A DNA stretch of 64,000 bases from Treponema_B putidum (GTDB lineage: Bacteria; Spirochaetota; Spirochaetia; Treponematales; Treponemataceae). Shown piece by piece: positions 16,990 through 25,871 of this stretch (its first letter is position 1; every line of letters starts with the position of its first letter). The translations under genes and the position numbers were made by a program. The DNA lies in NCBI RefSeq assembly GCF_007830595.1, contig NZ_VLLD01000013.1; one strand, given 5' to 3'. The notes under the pieces were generated by a model. It was not told the origin of the DNA. It saw nothing but the letters and a program-made list of their open reading frames with translations, and did not search any database.

Positions 16990-18588
16990 ATGGGCAAGGT
17001 TAAAAATAAATCTCTCGTAAAAAGCGGGTCAAAACTTTCTCTTTTAGTTTTAGGGTCAAGAATTTTAGGTCTTGTCCGCCAGATGACTATGTCTCATTTT
17101 TTAGGGACTGGTCCCTTGGCCGATGCCTTTACCACGGCCTTTATGCTTCCCAACCTTTTTAGAAGGCTCTTTGCCGAAAACAGCATAACAGTTGCCTTTA
17201 TTCCGACCTTTAATGCCTATCTGCAAAAGCACAAAGATTCGCAAGAATCCGCAGAAACAAAAAAAGAAATAAACGAATTTTTAAATTCTATTTTTACTCT
17301 TGTAAGTTTTTCTACTGCCATTGTAGTTATATTGGGCATTCTGTTTTCTCCGCTGATAATAAAGCTTTTTTTTAAGAATATTGCAGATTATGATTCTACA
17401 GTTTTTTTAACGCGGATAATGTTTCCGTATTTATTTTTAATTTCGGTTGCAGCCTTTTTTCAAGGTATTTTAAACGGAGTAAAGATTTTTACCCCTTCGG
17501 GCTTTACGCCTATTTTGTTCAACATAGCCGTCATTACTTCTACCTATGTTTTTGCAAAACCTTTTGGAGACCCCGCCGCAGCAATGGCATACGGTGTTGT
17601 TGTAGGAGGTATTATACAGGCAATCTTTCAGCTGCCCTTTGTTTTAAAGACGGGCTTTAGTCTTAAGCTCACAAACCTTAAAAAAACTTTTTCAAACCCC
17701 GGAACAAAAAAAGTCCTTGCCCTTATCGGGCCGACTATAATCGGCATGGCCACCTATCAGATAAACGATCTTGTTTCTACCTCGCTTGCAACTTCGGCAG
17801 GTCTTGGAATAGCTTCAAGTTTACAATATTCTTTACGCTTACAAGAACTTTTATTAGGTATCTTTGCCGTTTCTGTAGGCACCGTAATTCTCCCCGAAAT
17901 GTCGGCCTTGGCTCTGCGTAAAGATTGGAGAGCCTTCCAAACCGTACTATTGCAAGCCATAAAGGTAATCTCTCTCATTACAATACCCGCTACCTTTTTC
18001 TTTCTTTTGTCTGGAGAAAATTTAATCATCCTCATTTATAAGAGCAACAAATTCGATTCAGCTTCGGTAAAATTAACATTGGGAATTTTTAGGCTTCACA
18101 TAATAGGGCTTTTTGCAATCGCTGCAAACAGGATTATAGCTCCTGCCTTTTATGCCCAAAGCGATTCAAAGTCACCTACAATCGCAGGAATAATCTGCTT
18201 TGCAGTTAATATCCTCCTAGCCTTAATTTTAGTAGGCCCCATGGGTGGAAACGGCATTGCTCTCGCTTTGACAATAGCATCATTTATAAACACGGCCATA
18301 CTCTTAATGTTTTTAAAAAAGAACAAGGCCATTGATGTAAAAGAACTCATCTTTCCGGCTCTTTTATTTATTGCAAAAATATTCGCTTTTTCGGTTGCAG
18401 CATCAATTCCTATTTATTTTTTAAAGGATAAAATTTATTCTCCATTTGCTTCATTCGGAAAATTTATCGGACAAGGAGTTCCGCTTTTTATTTCTTTTAT
18501 TATTTTTGCAGGAATTGGAGCAGGCCTTTTACTTATAACTAAGGATCGAACAGCAAACATAATTTTAAAACGCTTAAAGGAAAAATAA
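16990..18588 (+). CDS. murJ: Lipid II flippase MurJ (MviN)
   Basis: 532 residues with about 14 membrane segments. N-terminal motif SLLVLGSRILGLVRQM followed by LADAFTTAFMLPNLFRRLFAENS, the MurJ hallmark with its conserved Arg residues. It flips lipid II for peptidoglycan across the inner membrane. One base separates its stop from the nrdA start, so the two are co-transcribed. Nearly leaderless start (see promoter). Confidence 0.95.
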   Translation: MGKVKNKSLVKSGSKLSLLVLGSRILGLVRQMTMSHFLGTGPLADAFTTAFMLPNLFRRLFAENSITVAFIPTFNAYLQKHKDSQESAETKKEINEFLNSIFTLVSFSTAIVVILGILFSPLIIKLFFKNIADYDSTVFLTRIMFPYLFLISVAAFFQGILNGVKIFTPSGFTPILFNIAVITSTYVFAKPFGDPAAAMAYGVVVGGIIQAIFQLPFVLKTGFSLKLTNLKKTFSNPGTKKVLALIGPTIIGMATYQINDLVSTSLATSAGLGIASSLQYSLRLQELLLGIFAVSVGTVILPEMSALALRKDWRAFQTVLLQAIKVISLITIPATFFFLLSGENLIILIYKSNKFDSASVKLTLGIFRLHIIGLFAIAANRIIAPAFYAQSDSKSPTIAGIICFAVNILLALILVGPMGGNGIALALTIASFINTAILLMFLKKNKAIDVKELIFPALLFIAKIFAFSVAASIPIYFLKDKIYSPFASFGKFIGQGVPLFISFIIFAGIGAGLLLITKDRTANIILKRLKEK

Positions 18589-18589
18589 A

Positions 18590-21127
18590 ATGCAAATCAT
18601 AAAACGAAACGGCGAAACTAAAAATTACGAGCCGGAAAAAATTGAAGGAGCTATCCGCTCCGCCTTTAAAAGTGTGGAAAACTCTCCGCACAAAGATTTA
18701 GATACAATAATTCCGCCTATGGTAAAGGAAATAGAAGAAGATATCTTGGAGCTTACCAAAAATGGAAGTCTTGTTCATGTCGAAACAATTCAAGACTTGG
18801 TAGAAAAAACTTTAATAGAAAACAACTACTATGCGGAAGTAAAAAACTTTATACTCTACCGTGTCGGCCGCACAAAGAGGCGGGATTCCCGTCAAATGAT
18901 AAGCCGCTTTTTTTCCACAATAGAAATTCAGCCGATTCTTACCGAGATTCAAAACGACTTTACTTCGGACGAGTACAGCCTAAACTTGCTTGCACATAAA
19001 TTCCTTTCTTTTAGAAAAGAAAATATGAGCGAGACCGAATCCCTAGCTATGCTTATTAAGGCCTCCGTCGAACTTACCGCTCAAGATGCCCCGGACTGGG
19101 AATTTATTGCGGCACGCCTTTTAATGCTTCAATTTAAATTAAAACTAAAAACCGAGCTTGAAAAAAGGCAGATTCATTCTTTTTATGAAAAAATCAAATA
19201 CCTTGAAAACGAAGGTCTTTACGGAACATATATTTGCGAGGCCTATAGCCGAGATGAGCTGGAAGAGGCGGCTTCATTTATAAACGAAGAAAGAAATAAG
19301 CTTTTTACCTATAGCGCCCTCGACCTTCTTTTACGCCGCTATGTTATTCGCACTCATTCAAACACCGTTCTTGAATCGCCTCAGGAAATGTTTTTAGGTA
19401 TTGCCCTTCACCTGGCAATGAAAGAAAAATCAAACAGGCTTGAATGGGTAAGGCGTTTTTACGATATGACAAGCAGCTTAAAAGTTACGATGGCGACCCC
19501 CACCCTTTCAAATGCCCGAAAGCCTTACCATCAGCTTTCTTCCTGTTTTATAGACACGGTCCCCGATTCTCTTGACGGCATTTACCGCAGCATAGATAAC
19601 TTTGCCAAGGTTTCAAAATTCGGAGGAGGTATGGGGCTCTACTTTGGGAAGGTCAGAGCCGTAGGCTCGCCCATCCGCGGGTTTATGGGAGCGGCAGGCG
19701 GAATTATCCGCTGGATAAAACTTGCAAACGATACGGCTGTTGCCGTTGACCAGCTTGGAGTAAGGCAGGGCTCGGTCGCCGTCTACCTCGATGTCTGGCA
19801 CAAGGACATCCCCGAATTTTTACAGCTCCGCACCAATAACGGAGATGACAGAATGAAGGCCCACGATGTTTTTCCGGCAGTCTGCTATCCAGATCTTTTT
19901 TGGAAAACTGTCCGCGATGATATAAATTCTTCTTGGCACCTGATGTGTCCCCATGAAATTTTAAAAATCAAAGGCTATGCCCTCGAAGATTTTTACGGAG
20001 AAGAATGGGAAAAAAGGTATAAAGACTGCGTTGCCGATTCCCGCATCAACAAAAGAGAAATTCCTATAAAAGACTTGGTTCGCTTAATCTTAAAATCGGC
20101 CGTTGAAACGGGTACCCCCTTTGCTTTTAACCGCGACCATGCAAACAAAACAAATCCTAATCCCCACAGGGGAATGATTTACTGCTCAAACCTATGCACA
20201 GAAATTTCTCAAAATATGAGCGAGATAAAACATAAAAACATTGAAATAAAAACTGAAGACGGAGATACTGTTGTTATAACAACTACTATCCCCGGAGACT
20301 TTGTAGTATGTAATTTAGCCTCCATTGTTCTCGGAAACATAAATGTAAATGACGAAAAAGAAATTGACGAAACCGTTTCTTCGGCAGTGCGCGCTCTGGA
20401 CAATGTTATAGACTTAAATTTTTATCCAGTACCCTATGCACAAATTACCAATAGCCGATACAGGTCAATCGGCTTGGGAGCTTCGGGCTATCATCATGCT
20501 CTCGCAAAAAACGGCATTGCATGGGAAAGCGAAGAGCACCTTAACTTTGCAGATAAGGTTTTTGAAAGAATAAATTATGCCGCAATCAAAGCCTCTTCCC
20601 AAATTGCAAAAGAAAAAGGAAGCTATGCCTATTTTGAAGGAAGCGATTGGCAAACAGGAGAATATTTTAAAAAACGGAATTATGTTGATGAAAAGTGGAA
20701 AGCTCTCGCAGAGGAAGTAAAATCAAACGGAATGAGGAATGCCTATCTTTTGGCAGTCGCTCCCACAAGCTCAACCTCGATTATCGCAGGCACAACTGCC
20801 GGAGTAGACCCGATTATGAATAAATATTTTTTAGAAGAGAAAAAAGGTTCTCTAATGCCTAGAGTTGCCCCCTCTCTTTCACCGGAAACCTATTGGCTTT
20901 ATAAAAACGCCCACCACATCGAACAAGACTGGAGTATAAGAGCTGCGGGCTTACGGCAACGCCATATTGACCAAGCTCAATCCGTAAACCTTTACATTAC
21001 AAACGAATTTACCTTCAGCAAGGTGCTTTCGCTCTATGTAAAGGCTTGGGAAGAAGGCCTTAAGTCAATCTATTATGTGCGAAGCCGCTCCCTCGAAGTC
21101 GAGGAATGTGAAAGCTGCAGCTCTTAA
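18590..21127 (+). CDS. nrdA: Class I ribonucleotide reductase large subunit
   Basis: 845 residues. N-terminal ATP-cone (1-95, IIKRNGETKNYEPEKI) for allosteric activity control, then the ten-stranded barrel: LSSCFIDT (about 317) with the first redox Cys, GGGMGLYFGKVRAVGS, and SNLCTEI (about 532-538) with the Asn-Cys-Glu radical triad. The C-terminal CESCSS is the swinging-arm Cys pair. It makes dNDPs with the radical subunit NrdB, which here is encoded 26 kb away at 47342. The neighbour downstream is convergent with a 6-bp gap. Confidence 0.95.
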   Translation: MQIIKRNGETKNYEPEKIEGAIRSAFKSVENSPHKDLDTIIPPMVKEIEEDILELTKNGSLVHVETIQDLVEKTLIENNYYAEVKNFILYRVGRTKRRDSRQMISRFFSTIEIQPILTEIQNDFTSDEYSLNLLAHKFLSFRKENMSETESLAMLIKASVELTAQDAPDWEFIAARLLMLQFKLKLKTELEKRQIHSFYEKIKYLENEGLYGTYICEAYSRDELEEAASFINEERNKLFTYSALDLLLRRYVIRTHSNTVLESPQEMFLGIALHLAMKEKSNRLEWVRRFYDMTSSLKVTMATPTLSNARKPYHQLSSCFIDTVPDSLDGIYRSIDNFAKVSKFGGGMGLYFGKVRAVGSPIRGFMGAAGGIIRWIKLANDTAVAVDQLGVRQGSVAVYLDVWHKDIPEFLQLRTNNGDDRMKAHDVFPAVCYPDLFWKTVRDDINSSWHLMCPHEILKIKGYALEDFYGEEWEKRYKDCVADSRINKREIPIKDLVRLILKSAVETGTPFAFNRDHANKTNPNPHRGMIYCSNLCTEISQNMSEIKHKNIEIKTEDGDTVVITTTIPGDFVVCNLASIVLGNINVNDEKEIDETVSSAVRALDNVIDLNFYPVPYAQITNSRYRSIGLGASGYHHALAKNGIAWESEEHLNFADKVFERINYAAIKASSQIAKEKGSYAYFEGSDWQTGEYFKKRNYVDEKWKALAEEVKSNGMRNAYLLAVAPTSSTSIIAGTTAGVDPIMNKYFLEEKKGSLMPRVAPSLSPETYWLYKNAHHIEQDWSIRAAGLRQRHIDQAQSVNLYITNEFTFSKVLSLYVKAWEEGLKSIYYVRSRSLEVEECESCSS

Positions 21128-21133
21128 TAAGAA

Positions 21134-22021
21134 CTATGTTATTGAAGCTTCGTAAACGCCCTTGATTGTTTTTTCCAAGGTTGCATTAAACTCGGCATCA
21201 CTCTGCTTGGCAGAAAGACCTTCGGCAAGAGCTCTGGAAAAACTTGCAATCATGCCCCTGTTTTTTGCCAAGAGCTTGTTTGCCTCATCTCTGGAATAAC
21301 CGCCTGATAGGGCTACGACTCTAACTACTTGAGGATGTTTTGTAAATTCCTCATAAAGGTTTTCTTTTGTAGGAATTGAGAGTTTAAACATTACAAGCAA
21401 ATCTTTCGGCAAGGTCTTAAGGTGTTCTTCCAATTCTTTTTTCAGGAGTTCTTCGCACTTGACCTTGTCGGGTGATTTAATATCTACTTCAGGTTCAATA
21501 ATAGGAACAAGACCGGCCTTTGCAATTTGAATACCCAATTCAAACTGCTGATCTACAACTGCCTTTATTCCTTTAGGATTTGCTTCTTTTATAACGGAGC
21601 GCATCTTTGTTCCAAAAATGTGCTTTTCTACGGCATGCTTTAACATAGCGTCCAAATTAGGTATCGGCTTCATAAGCTGAACACCGTCCTTTAAGTCGGC
21701 AAGCCCCTTATCGACCTTTAAAAAGGGTAATATCTTCTTTTTTTCCCATAAGAAGTCGGCTGTGGGCATACCTTCAATTTCCCTTTCCATTGTTTGCTCA
21801 AATAAAATTGCACCCAAAATATTATTGGAATTAAAGGCTTTTCCCGTGATTATTCTTGTACGCATAGCATGAACAAGATCAAACATTTCTTTTTCATTGG
21901 AATATGCCGTTTCGGGAACTCCGTAAGCAGCCAAAGCCTTAGGCGTACTTCCTCCGCTCTGATCCAATGCCGCAATAAAACCCTTGTCGTTTTTCATCCT
22001 TTCAAGTTTTACTTTATCCAT
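21134..22021 (-). CDS. fda: Fructose-bisphosphate aldolase, class I
   Basis: 295 residues, the short bacterial class I type. FIAALDQSGGSTPKALAAYG at the start, and Schiff-base K213 in VMFKLSIPT, with ALSGGYSRDEA phosphate-binding motif. Cleaves fructose 1,6-bisphosphate in glycolysis without metal. The start follows AGAGAGG. Own promoter at 22073-22102. Confidence 0.93.
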   Translation of the reverse strand: MDKVKLERMKNDKGFIAALDQSGGSTPKALAAYGVPETAYSNEKEMFDLVHAMRTRIITGKAFNSNNILGAILFEQTMEREIEGMPTADFLWEKKKILPFLKVDKGLADLKDGVQLMKPIPNLDAMLKHAVEKHIFGTKMRSVIKEANPKGIKAVVDQQFELGIQIAKAGLVPIIEPEVDIKSPDKVKCEELLKKELEEHLKTLPKDLLVMFKLSIPTKENLYEEFTKHPQVVRVVALSGGYSRDEANKLLAKNRGMIASFSRALAEGLSAKQSDAEFNATLEKTIKGVYEASIT

Positions 22022-22072
22022 AATTCACCTCTCTAAAAATATTTACCGCAAGTGCCCCTGCGTACTTTCTTA

Positions 22073-22102
22073 ATTATAACATATAAACTTTACTTCACTC
22101 AA
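22073..22102 (-). promoter_or_regulatory. Aldolase gene promoter
   Basis: Minus strand TTGAGT (22097-22102), 18-bp spacer, TATAAT (22073-22078), about 50 bp before the ATG. Confidence 0.65.
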
Positions 22103-22150
22103 GGGCTTAGCGGAGCTTAATAGTTATACAATTTAATGTTAGAATATGTT

Positions 22151-22174
22151 TCCCTCATCTCTTTGAAAATTTAT
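22151..22174. repeat. 24-bp direct repeat, left copy
   Basis: Exact match to 25825-25848. In the right copy it carries the -35 box of the peptidase gene; here it has no promoter partner. Confidence 0.9.
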
Positions 22175-22189
22175 TTTGAATGCCGAGTA

Positions 22190-22218
22190 TTGACACCTTG
22201 TACATTATAATGTACTAT
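22190..22218 (+). promoter_or_regulatory. Toxin-antitoxin promoter with palindromic operator
   Basis: TTGACA (22190-22195), 17-bp spacer, TACTAT (22213-22218). The 16-bp perfect palindrome GTACATTATAATGTAC (22200-22215) fills the spacer. The ATG at 22224 is 5 nt after the -10 box. Confidence 0.75.
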
Positions 22219-22223
22219 TAAAT

Positions 22224-22470
22224 ATGGAACGAACAGAAGCATTAGAGGTGATATTTTTTGAAACCGCTAATAATAGACAACCTGTAAGAGATTTTATTTT
22301 ATCATTAGATCAAAATGATAGAAAAATAGTTGGTTCGGATATTTTTTACTATTGAAGACTCTTCTTTAGTTTTGCTTCATGGATTTATAAAAAAGACACA
22401 AAAAACACCGCTCAAAGAATTAACGATAGCTATTTCTCGATTGAGGGAATTTAAGGAGATGAATAAATGA
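22224..22470 (+). pseudogene. Broken RelE/HigB-like (Gp49-type) toxin gene
   Basis: Begins MERTEALEVIFFETANNRQP and RDFILSLD, the N-terminus of phage-Gp49-like HigB toxins, then jumps after DRKIVGSDIFYY to a TGA. The next frame continues EDSSLVLLHGFIKKTQKTPL, the C-terminal signature, and ends overlapping the antitoxin start (ATGA). Compared with the family's ~110 residues the centre is missing and there is a +1 shift, so it is not functional. Its promoter and operator are intact. Confidence 0.8.
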
Positions 22471-22739
22471 AAGAGAAAGGACAATCATTTAGTGAATTTA
22501 TGGTCGAACAAGGGTTATATGAAGAAGCTCAAGAATTAGCAGCAAAAAAAATTCTTATATACCAATTAGAAGCTGAAATGAAAAATCAAAATATAAGCAA
22601 AAATGAAATGGCAAAACGATTAAATACCTCCCGCAGTGCTGTAAATAATATTCTTGATACGGCATATAACTCATCAATAGGCTCATTAGAAAAAATGGCT
22701 TATGCATTAGGTAAACGGATATCGATAACATTGCAATAA
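22467..22739 (+). CDS. XRE-family antitoxin, orphan
   Basis: 90 residues. HTH from about 45 to 70 (KNEMAKRLNTSRSAVNNILD) and the end IGSLEKMAYALGKRISITLQ, the usual antitoxin partner of Gp49/HigB toxins. Start overlaps the end of the broken toxin gene and follows AAGGAG. Now without a toxin, it may still autorepress through the palindrome at 22200-22215 or act as an anti-addiction factor (inference). Confidence 0.85.
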   Translation: MKEKGQSFSEFMVEQGLYEEAQELAAKKILIYQLEAEMKNQNISKNEMAKRLNTSRSAVNNILDTAYNSSIGSLEKMAYALGKRISITLQ

Positions 22740-22788
22740 CACATAGCGATATTTTAAAAAAATAAACATTTACAAATTTATGTAAATA

Positions 22789-22817
22789 TTGACAAACCTC
22801 ATTTTTTATTCTAATAT
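22789..22817 (+). promoter_or_regulatory. Promoter upstream of the 843-residue membrane protein
   Basis: TTGACA (22789-22794), 17-bp spacer, TAATAT (22812-22817). The transcript would include the C11 tract and a leader of about 320 nt. Confidence 0.6.
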
Positions 22818-22917
22818 GTCCCCATGTGTAACTTCTTACAAACTTGCTTTAAGTTTAATTTTTCTCAAAAAGGAATTTTAATACAGAAATTTATCTCTAA
22901 ACAGACAAATCAAGTTA

Positions 22918-22928
22918 CCCCCCCCCCC
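22918..22928. repeat. C11 homopolymer tract
   Basis: Eleven consecutive C in DNA that is otherwise almost all A/T, 218 bp before the membrane protein gene. Confidence 0.95.
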
Positions 22929-23073
22929 GAAAAAATTTAATAAATTAAAAAATATTTTAATAAATATATTTTCTCTTTATTGTTTTAATTTTACTTTAAA
23001 TTTATTTACCCCGCAAAATAGACTTTATAATCGAAAGAGTTTTAGGCTGACAAGCGTTCTTCTTGAGGAAAGG

Positions 23074-23099
23074 CTTGTGCGGAACCGGCTTATAACATT
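23074..23099 (+). repeat. 26-nt element, copy 2
   Basis: CTTGTGCGGAACCGGCTTAT and six more bases; 25/26 match to 14676-14701. Just upstream the GACAAGC/GCTTGTG stem (about 23049-23079) resembles attC inner arms. Confidence 0.75.
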
Positions 23100-23146
23100 T
23101 AATCGGTTTAAAATAAATAAAATACCAAATAAACAAGGAGAATAAA

Positions 23147-25678
23147 ATGCTTTATATTATTTGTACTATAATTGCATTAGCAATTATAATTTGGCTTGTA
23201 AAGATACTTGGAAGATTTATTGCTATGATTTTTAAAGGTATTTTTTACTTATTTTATGGAATACTTTATTGTGTTATTGCTGGCCCTGCAATTGTATGCA
23301 CAAAAATTTTCTATGTAATAACAAAAATATTTTTTTTACAAGGATTTATATATTATTTACTTGCTTTGGGAAGTATTCCATCATTAATTTATTTATTAGG
23401 CTTTCATATTCCATATTCAAAAAAAGAAAAATTTATTGATGAAAAGAATTTTTTTAAAAATAATCGAAAGGAAAGAAATAATGTAATAGCTATGTCATTT
23501 TTTCTTAGTTTAGAATCTTATTTATTGTTTTATATTCACTTTAAAATAATGGAACTGTATTCTATATTTATTATATCAGGGCTTAGTTTTACAATAATAT
23601 CATTTATATATATTATTATTAAATGTAATGAATGGAAAAACAAAAATAAGAATTTTTATGAAAGCTGTATTGAATGGAAAAAATGGACATTAAGTAAAAG
23701 TGATATTATTTTTGACATGCAAATAGAAGAACAGCTCATATCGATGACAGATGATATTTCTAATGCAGATAAAAATAAAAACATATTTACAATTTATGAA
23801 ATGCCTTATGGGCGTACAACTGCTTTTATTTCGTATTTTAATAAAAATCTTGATGATGAAGAACCAATATATTTTTCTCCAACTATGAGTTCGGATGAAA
23901 ATGAGTTAAGAGAATATGGAACATTGATTACAACAAAAGGTATATATATTTCAGTTCAAAATCAAGATGATATTGAAATACCTTTTATGGGATTATGGAG
24001 TACAGATATAAGCGAAGATAAATGCTTTTTTAATTATGGAATAGTAGATGATGAGTATAAAGTTGTAGAAGTTGACTCAGACGATTCTACGATAAATATT
24101 AAAGAAATATGTGATTTTACTCAAAGTATTAACACTATTTCATTATCTATGTTACATGACAATATAAAAAATGGTATTGATGAGGCTTTTGATTCTTATG
24201 AAAATACAATTGCAGAAATTACTGAATCAGAGAGAAAATTTAATGATGAGCAAAAGCTTTCTTCTATTTCAAAAAGTAGTGAGCTAGGTGGTATTGGAGC
24301 CGGACTCGAACAAAATGCACATATATATAATGACGAAGTAAAATATTTGATGAATGGGGCAAGAGGTGGTGGATATGCTGCAGAATATGGAAACAATGCT
24401 ATTGATAGAATTACTGGAAATAATGTAAAAAATATGGCTCAAGATTTAGAAAATGGTCGTCAAAAATTACATGGTGCAGATAGGAATGTAAATGGAATAA
24501 ACATACAGACAAAATATTACAAAAGTGCTCCTGAATCAATCGGTGCTGCATTTGAACATAAACAAGCTATATATTTGAACGAAGATGGAACAATGATGCA
24601 AATAGAAGTTCCTCGAGATCAATATAATCAAGCTATTCAAGAAATGCAAAAGCGCATAAGGAATGGACAAGTACCAAATGAGACAAATCCGGATAATGCC
24701 AAAAATTATGTGAGGAAGGGGCATTTTACATATTTTCAAGCAAATAATATTGCCCTTGCCGGAAGTATTGAGGGTATCACAGTGGATATTGCTCAAGGAG
24801 TTGTATGCTCATTACCGGGAGCTGGTATTACAGCAGCACTTACATTTGCAACTGCTGTATGGAATGGGGATGATATCAAGGAAGCTGCAAAAAGAAGTAC
24901 TTTATCCGGACTTAAAGTAATGGGAAAATGTGCTGCAATTTATACCATAACCATGCAGCTTTCAAGAGATAAAATCATAAATATTTTTGCGCCTAAAGTT
25001 TTGGTTGGAGAAAATGGTAAAAAAGTTGTTAAAAGTTTTGCAAGTATTAATAATCCAATCTTTGCTGCTGCTGAAAAGGCTGCCGGAAAAATAAGTACAT
25101 CTTCTGTAGCTCAATCAAAAATTGGAAAATCATTAAATCTTGACAAAATAAATGGCAGACAGTTAATTGGAGGTACGGTAACCGCTGCTATTGTTTATGG
25201 ACCGGATGTGTGTAAGGCCTTTCAAGGAAAAATATCCGGTAAGCAACTTATCAAAAATTCAACAGTCAATACGGCGGGATTAATAGGAGCCGCATTGGGA
25301 ACGGCTATTCCAATTCCAATTGTAGGTTCTATGATAGGCGGTGCGATAGGAAGTTTTGTCGCAAAGAAAGTAATGGATAATTTTATTGAAGATGATGCAG
25401 TTATGATGTTTAGAATAATGAGAGAGGAATTTCTTGATATTGTAATGCTTTACTCCTTTAATAAAGAAGAATTTGATAAAATTTTAAGTATGACCATTGG
25501 TAATTCAAATATGTCAAGTATCTTACAAAAAATGTACCAATCAGAAACACCAAAAGAATTTGCAGATGCTTTGATTACAGCACAAGTGCAAGAAATACTT
25601 GCTGAACGACCTAGAATTACAAGTTCAATGTTAGAAGAAGGGGTTACATTGATGCTTGAAGATAAATCTGTTGCCTAA
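23147..25678 (+). CDS. Large membrane protein of unrecognised family, accessory
   Basis: 843 residues. N-terminal 155 residues hold about five membrane segments. A soluble part follows, including a Gly/Tyr-rich block near 400-420 (GARGGGYAAEYGNNAIDRI) and a conserved-looking stretch GADRNVNGINIQTKYYKS ... VPRDQYNQAIQEMQKRI ... AKNYVRKGHFTYFQANNIA. The end has hydrophobic Gly-rich helices (about 550-640 and 711-742, GGAIGSFVAKKVMDNF). I have the impression that the middle block recurs in plasmid and accessory-island proteins, but I know no function. The location in a repeat-bounded island with toxin-antitoxin debris, and a C11 tract in its leader, suggest a defence or surface/conflict role (inference). 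AAGGAG precedes the ATG. Confidence 0.6.
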   Translation: MLYIICTIIALAIIIWLVKILGRFIAMIFKGIFYLFYGILYCVIAGPAIVCTKIFYVITKIFFLQGFIYYLLALGSIPSLIYLLGFHIPYSKKEKFIDEKNFFKNNRKERNNVIAMSFFLSLESYLLFYIHFKIMELYSIFIISGLSFTIISFIYIIIKCNEWKNKNKNFYESCIEWKKWTLSKSDIIFDMQIEEQLISMTDDISNADKNKNIFTIYEMPYGRTTAFISYFNKNLDDEEPIYFSPTMSSDENELREYGTLITTKGIYISVQNQDDIEIPFMGLWSTDISEDKCFFNYGIVDDEYKVVEVDSDDSTINIKEICDFTQSINTISLSMLHDNIKNGIDEAFDSYENTIAEITESERKFNDEQKLSSISKSSELGGIGAGLEQNAHIYNDEVKYLMNGARGGGYAAEYGNNAIDRITGNNVKNMAQDLENGRQKLHGADRNVNGINIQTKYYKSAPESIGAAFEHKQAIYLNEDGTMMQIEVPRDQYNQAIQEMQKRIRNGQVPNETNPDNAKNYVRKGHFTYFQANNIALAGSIEGITVDIAQGVVCSLPGAGITAALTFATAVWNGDDIKEAAKRSTLSGLKVMGKCAAIYTITMQLSRDKIINIFAPKVLVGENGKKVVKSFASINNPIFAAAEKAAGKISTSSVAQSKIGKSLNLDKINGRQLIGGTVTAAIVYGPDVCKAFQGKISGKQLIKNSTVNTAGLIGAALGTAIPIPIVGSMIGGAIGSFVAKKVMDNFIEDDAVMMFRIMREEFLDIVMLYSFNKEEFDKILSMTIGNSNMSSILQKMYQSETPKEFADALITAQVQEILAERPRITSSMLEEGVTLMLEDKSVA

Positions 25679-25700
25679 CATACTAATGGGATTCTATCAT

Positions 25701-25753
25701 AAAAGCGGCTCAAAGTGTATCTACTCGGTATTTTTTGAGCAGCTTTTCTTTTT
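25701..25753 (+). terminator. Intrinsic terminator after the membrane protein gene
   Basis: AAAAGCGGCTCAAA pairs with TTTGAGCAGCTTTT (one mismatch), followed by CTTTTT. Confidence 0.85.
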
Positions 25754-25773
25754 GGCTAGAACATTAATATTTC

Positions 25774-25820
25774 GTACACTATTAATGTACGATTAAATAT
25801 TTCCTGCAGTGCTGCAAAAA
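25774..25820. other. Remnant of a toxin-antitoxin control region and antitoxin gene
   Basis: GTAC-n9-GTAC palindrome (25774-25790) and AATGTACGATTAAATAT match the 22.2-kb operator/start region at 16 of 17 bases. The next 30 bp (TTAAATATTTCCTGCAGTGC...) resemble codons of the antitoxin HTH at about 22619-22648. Confidence 0.5.
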
Positions 25821-25824
25821 CTAC

Positions 25825-25848
25825 TCCCTCATCTCTTTGAAAATTTAT
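25825..25848. repeat. 24-bp direct repeat, right copy
   Basis: Exact match to 22151-22174, 3,674 bp apart. Confidence 0.9.
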
Positions 25849-25865
25849 CTTAAATAGTATATAAT
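25837..25865 (+). promoter_or_regulatory. Promoter of the HExxH protein gene
   Basis: TTGAAA (25837-25842), 17-bp spacer, TATAAT (25860-25865). The ATG at 25872 follows after 6 nt with no Shine-Dalgarno; leaderless. Confidence 0.75.
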
Positions 25866-25871
25866 GCAGTT

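Larger units (their letters stand above)
22740..23146. other. Intergenic region with promoter, C11 tract and a shared element
   Basis: No gene seen. Holds the promoter at 22789-22817, the C11 run at 22918-22928, then very AT-rich DNA, and a shared 26-nt element at 23074-23099 ahead of the gene at 23147, which has AAGGAG 6 nt before its ATG. Confidence 0.7.
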
